Positions 62,572 through 64,000 of a stretch of DNA of 64,000 nucleotides are shown here, one piece after another. A program made the position numbers and the translations under genes. The notes beneath the pieces are model-generated. The model did no database searches. It saw nothing but the letters and a program-made list of their open reading frames with translations, and had not been told where the DNA came from. The stretch's first letter is position 1, and every line of letters starts with the position of its first letter. The stretch is from Flavobacteriaceae bacterium (GTDB lineage: Bacteria > Bacteroidota > Bacteroidia > Flavobacteriales > Flavobacteriaceae): contig NVXD01000019.1 of NCBI GenBank assembly GCA_002746415.1, forward strand, positions 1-64,000, written 5' to 3'.

Positions 62572-64000
62572 CTACTGAGCATTCTTTTCTGCCCACTCTC
62601 TTGCGTTTACAAAAGCTTCTAACCAAGGAGATACGTCATCATTTCTATTTGATGGATAATGTGCCCAGTTCCAAGGAAAAATGGACCGCTCTATATGTGG
62701 CATGGTGACCAAATGTCTTCCTGTTTTGTCACAAAGCATGGCGGTATTAAAATCACTTCCATTTGGATTGGCTGGATAACCTTCATATCCATACTTGGCA
62801 ACAATCTCATAGGAATCTTCAGAATGTGGCAAACTAAATTTACCCTCACCATTGGATATCCATACTCCTAAAGAGGTGCCTTCTAATGTTGAAAGCATAA
62901 CGGAATTATTCTTTTTGATTTTTACCGATGTAAAATTACTTTCGTGCTTATGTGAATCATTATGTCTTAATCTACCATGGGTTTCATGCTCTGGATTAAT
63001 TAAATCCAGCTCCATAAACAATTGACAGCCATTGCATATGCCTATGGAAAGAGTATCTGGCCTTGCAAAAAAGTTTTTGATAGCAGTGTTTGCCTTTTCG
63101 TTGTATTTAATGGCTCCGGCCCATCCTTTTGCACTACCTAGTACATCTGAATTTGAAAAGCCACCAACAGCACCTATAAACTGAATATCTTCTAAAGTTT
63201 CACGGCCAGAAATTAAATCGGTCATGTGCACGTCTTTCACATCAAAACCGGCCAAGTACATAGCATTTGCCATTTCTCGTTCAGAATTACTTCCTTTTTC
63301 TCTTAGAATGGCTGCTTTAGGTCTTGAAAGTGTTGTCCCCTCTCTACCTGATAATTGCCCAGTAAAATTGTTTGGAAAAGTATATTGTAAAGGCTGCTTT
63401 TTATAATTGTTAAATCGGTCTTTAGCCAAACCGTTGGCGGTCTGCTTTTGATCCAATAAAAATGAAGTCTTGAACCAAGTATCACGAAGGGATGCAACAT
63501 TAAGCCCCATTTCCATTCCATTATTTTTGATGGTTAAGGTTTCTTCTGAAACTACCTCTCCAATTTTTTTGAAATCGACCCCAGCCTTATTTAAAACGAC
63601 CTCAATAGCATTGTCCTTAGCTTGAAAAACAATTCCTGCATTTTCTGAAAACAGTACTTTAATAGTGTCGGTTTCCCCTAAAGTGCTTAAGTCTAATGTT
63701 GCTCCCAAGTTATTGTCGGCAAAGCACATTTCCAATAAGGTGGTAATTAATCCGCCAGATGCCACATCATGACCTGCTATGATTTCTCCGTTTTTAATTG
63801 CATTCTGTATCGCATTGAAAACGGTTTTCACATAGCCTGCATCTTTTATTGTAGGAGTCTCATCACCAATCTTGTTCAACGTTTGGGAGAACGAAGAGCC
63901 ACCAATCTTATAGAAATCTTTGGATAGGTTGATGTAATAAATAGCTCCGCCATTTTTTTGAAGCACAGGTTCTATAATATTGGCAATATCATTGCAATTA
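62572..64000 (-). CDS. purL: Phosphoribosylformylglycinamidine synthase, C-terminal part (5' end outside window)
   Basis: Fourth step of purine synthesis: converts FGAR to FGAM with glutamine as nitrogen source. The frame stays open to base 64000, so the gene begins outside the window; the GTG at 63966 is internal. Seen here: the end of the second AIRS-like domain (AGHDVASGGLITTLLEMCFADNN) and the complete glutamine amidotransferase domain, with LREKGSNSEREMANAMYLAGFD, the nucleophile Cys in SIGICNGCQLFMEL, and the His/Glu region MPHIERSIFPWNWAHYPS. This is the large single-chain PurL type with fused amidotransferase. Confidence 0.96.
   Translation of the reverse strand, partial: NCNDIANIIEPVLQKNGGAIYYINLSKDFYKIGGSSFSQTLNKIGDETPTIKDAGYVKTVFNAIQNAIKNGEIIAGHDVASGGLITTLLEMCFADNNLGATLDLSTLGETDTIKVLFSENAGIVFQAKDNAIEVVLNKAGVDFKKIGEVVSEETLTIKNNGMEMGLNVASLRDTWFKTSFLLDQKQTANGLAKDRFNNYKKQPLQYTFPNNFTGQLSGREGTTLSRPKAAILREKGSNSEREMANAMYLAGFDVKDVHMTDLISGRETLEDIQFIGAVGGFSNSDVLGSAKGWAGAIKYNEKANTAIKNFFARPDTLSIGICNGCQLFMELDLINPEHETHGRLRHNDSHKHESNFTSVKIKKNNSVMLSTLEGTSLGVWISNGEGKFSLPHSEDSYEIVAKYGYEGYPANPNGSDFNTAMLCDKTGRHLVTMPHIERSIFPWNWAHYPSNRNDDVSPWLEAFVNAREWAEKNAQ

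Noticed and set aside
1-64000. CRISPR arrays, tRNA/rRNA genes, transposases, integrase or att sites
   Set aside because: None seen by reading; no regularly spaced repeats, no tRNA-like cloverleaf noted, no transposase or recombinase protein. I could not run a tRNA or covariance search.

Overview
The window is AT-rich DNA from a member of the Bacteroidota, most likely a marine Flavobacteriaceae. The grounds are tandem SusC/SusD pairs, many lipoproteins with short signal peptides, the Bacteroidota promoter type (TTG, about 19 bp, then TAnnTTTG), an exported sulfatase, and no clear Shine-Dalgarno sites. It holds accessory polysaccharide-utilisation loci (PULs) on the left and ordinary housekeeping genes on the right.

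Layout. (1) 1-10362, plus strand: the 3' part of a PUL with susC (cut by the window edge), susD, a triple LamG lipoprotein, two tandem GH144-like ('glycoamylase', PF10091) lipoproteins and a GH43-like enzyme with a discoidin domain. Its glycan cannot be named from sequence. (2) 10388-13620: a GntP-type sugar-acid permease divergent from a gluconate/KduD-type dehydrogenase and a sterol-desaturase-like membrane protein. (3) 13621-27494: a pectin PUL. The minus strand carries susC, susD, a terminator or attenuator, DUF4861, GH105, GH105, CE8 and CE12. The plus strand carries GH28 and an alpha/beta hydrolase. A decayed GH28 fragment lies at its left edge. (4) 27626-39349: a LacI-type regulator facing a ten-gene minus-strand operon, kduI-kduD-uxaC-kdgK-KDPG aldolase-dctP-dctQ-dctM-uxaB-uxaA. 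This operon imports uronates and takes both saturated and unsaturated galacturonate to pyruvate plus glyceraldehyde-3-phosphate. (5) 39889-42722: a divergent pair of a formylglycine-generating-enzyme-like lipoprotein and an exported sulfatase. (6) 42779-54345: ankyrin protein, VOC protein, DoxX, DUF3500, FKBP, M1 and M28 peptidases, a TMEM175-like channel, OtsAB fusion and GH15. (7) 54381-62335: a MarR-controlled beta-oxidation operon and an acyl-CoA ligase. (8) 62572-64000: the C-terminal part of PurL.

How the pectin genes fit together. CE8 and CE12 remove methyl and acetyl esters, GH28 cuts homogalacturonan, SusC/D import oligomers, the GH105 enzymes remove unsaturated ends, and the TRAP transporter brings monomers into the cytoplasm. 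KduI/KduD and UxaC/B/A then converge on 2-keto-3-deoxygluconate, which KdgK and the aldolase split. The strongest regulatory signal is a near-identical palindrome centred on TAATCGATTA, placed directly after the -7 box of three promoters: susC, GH28 and kduI. It looks like the operator of the LacI-type protein in the same locus, and would tie extracellular degradation and cytoplasmic catabolism into one regulon. No pectate lyase is encoded in the window, although the unsaturated branch needs one.
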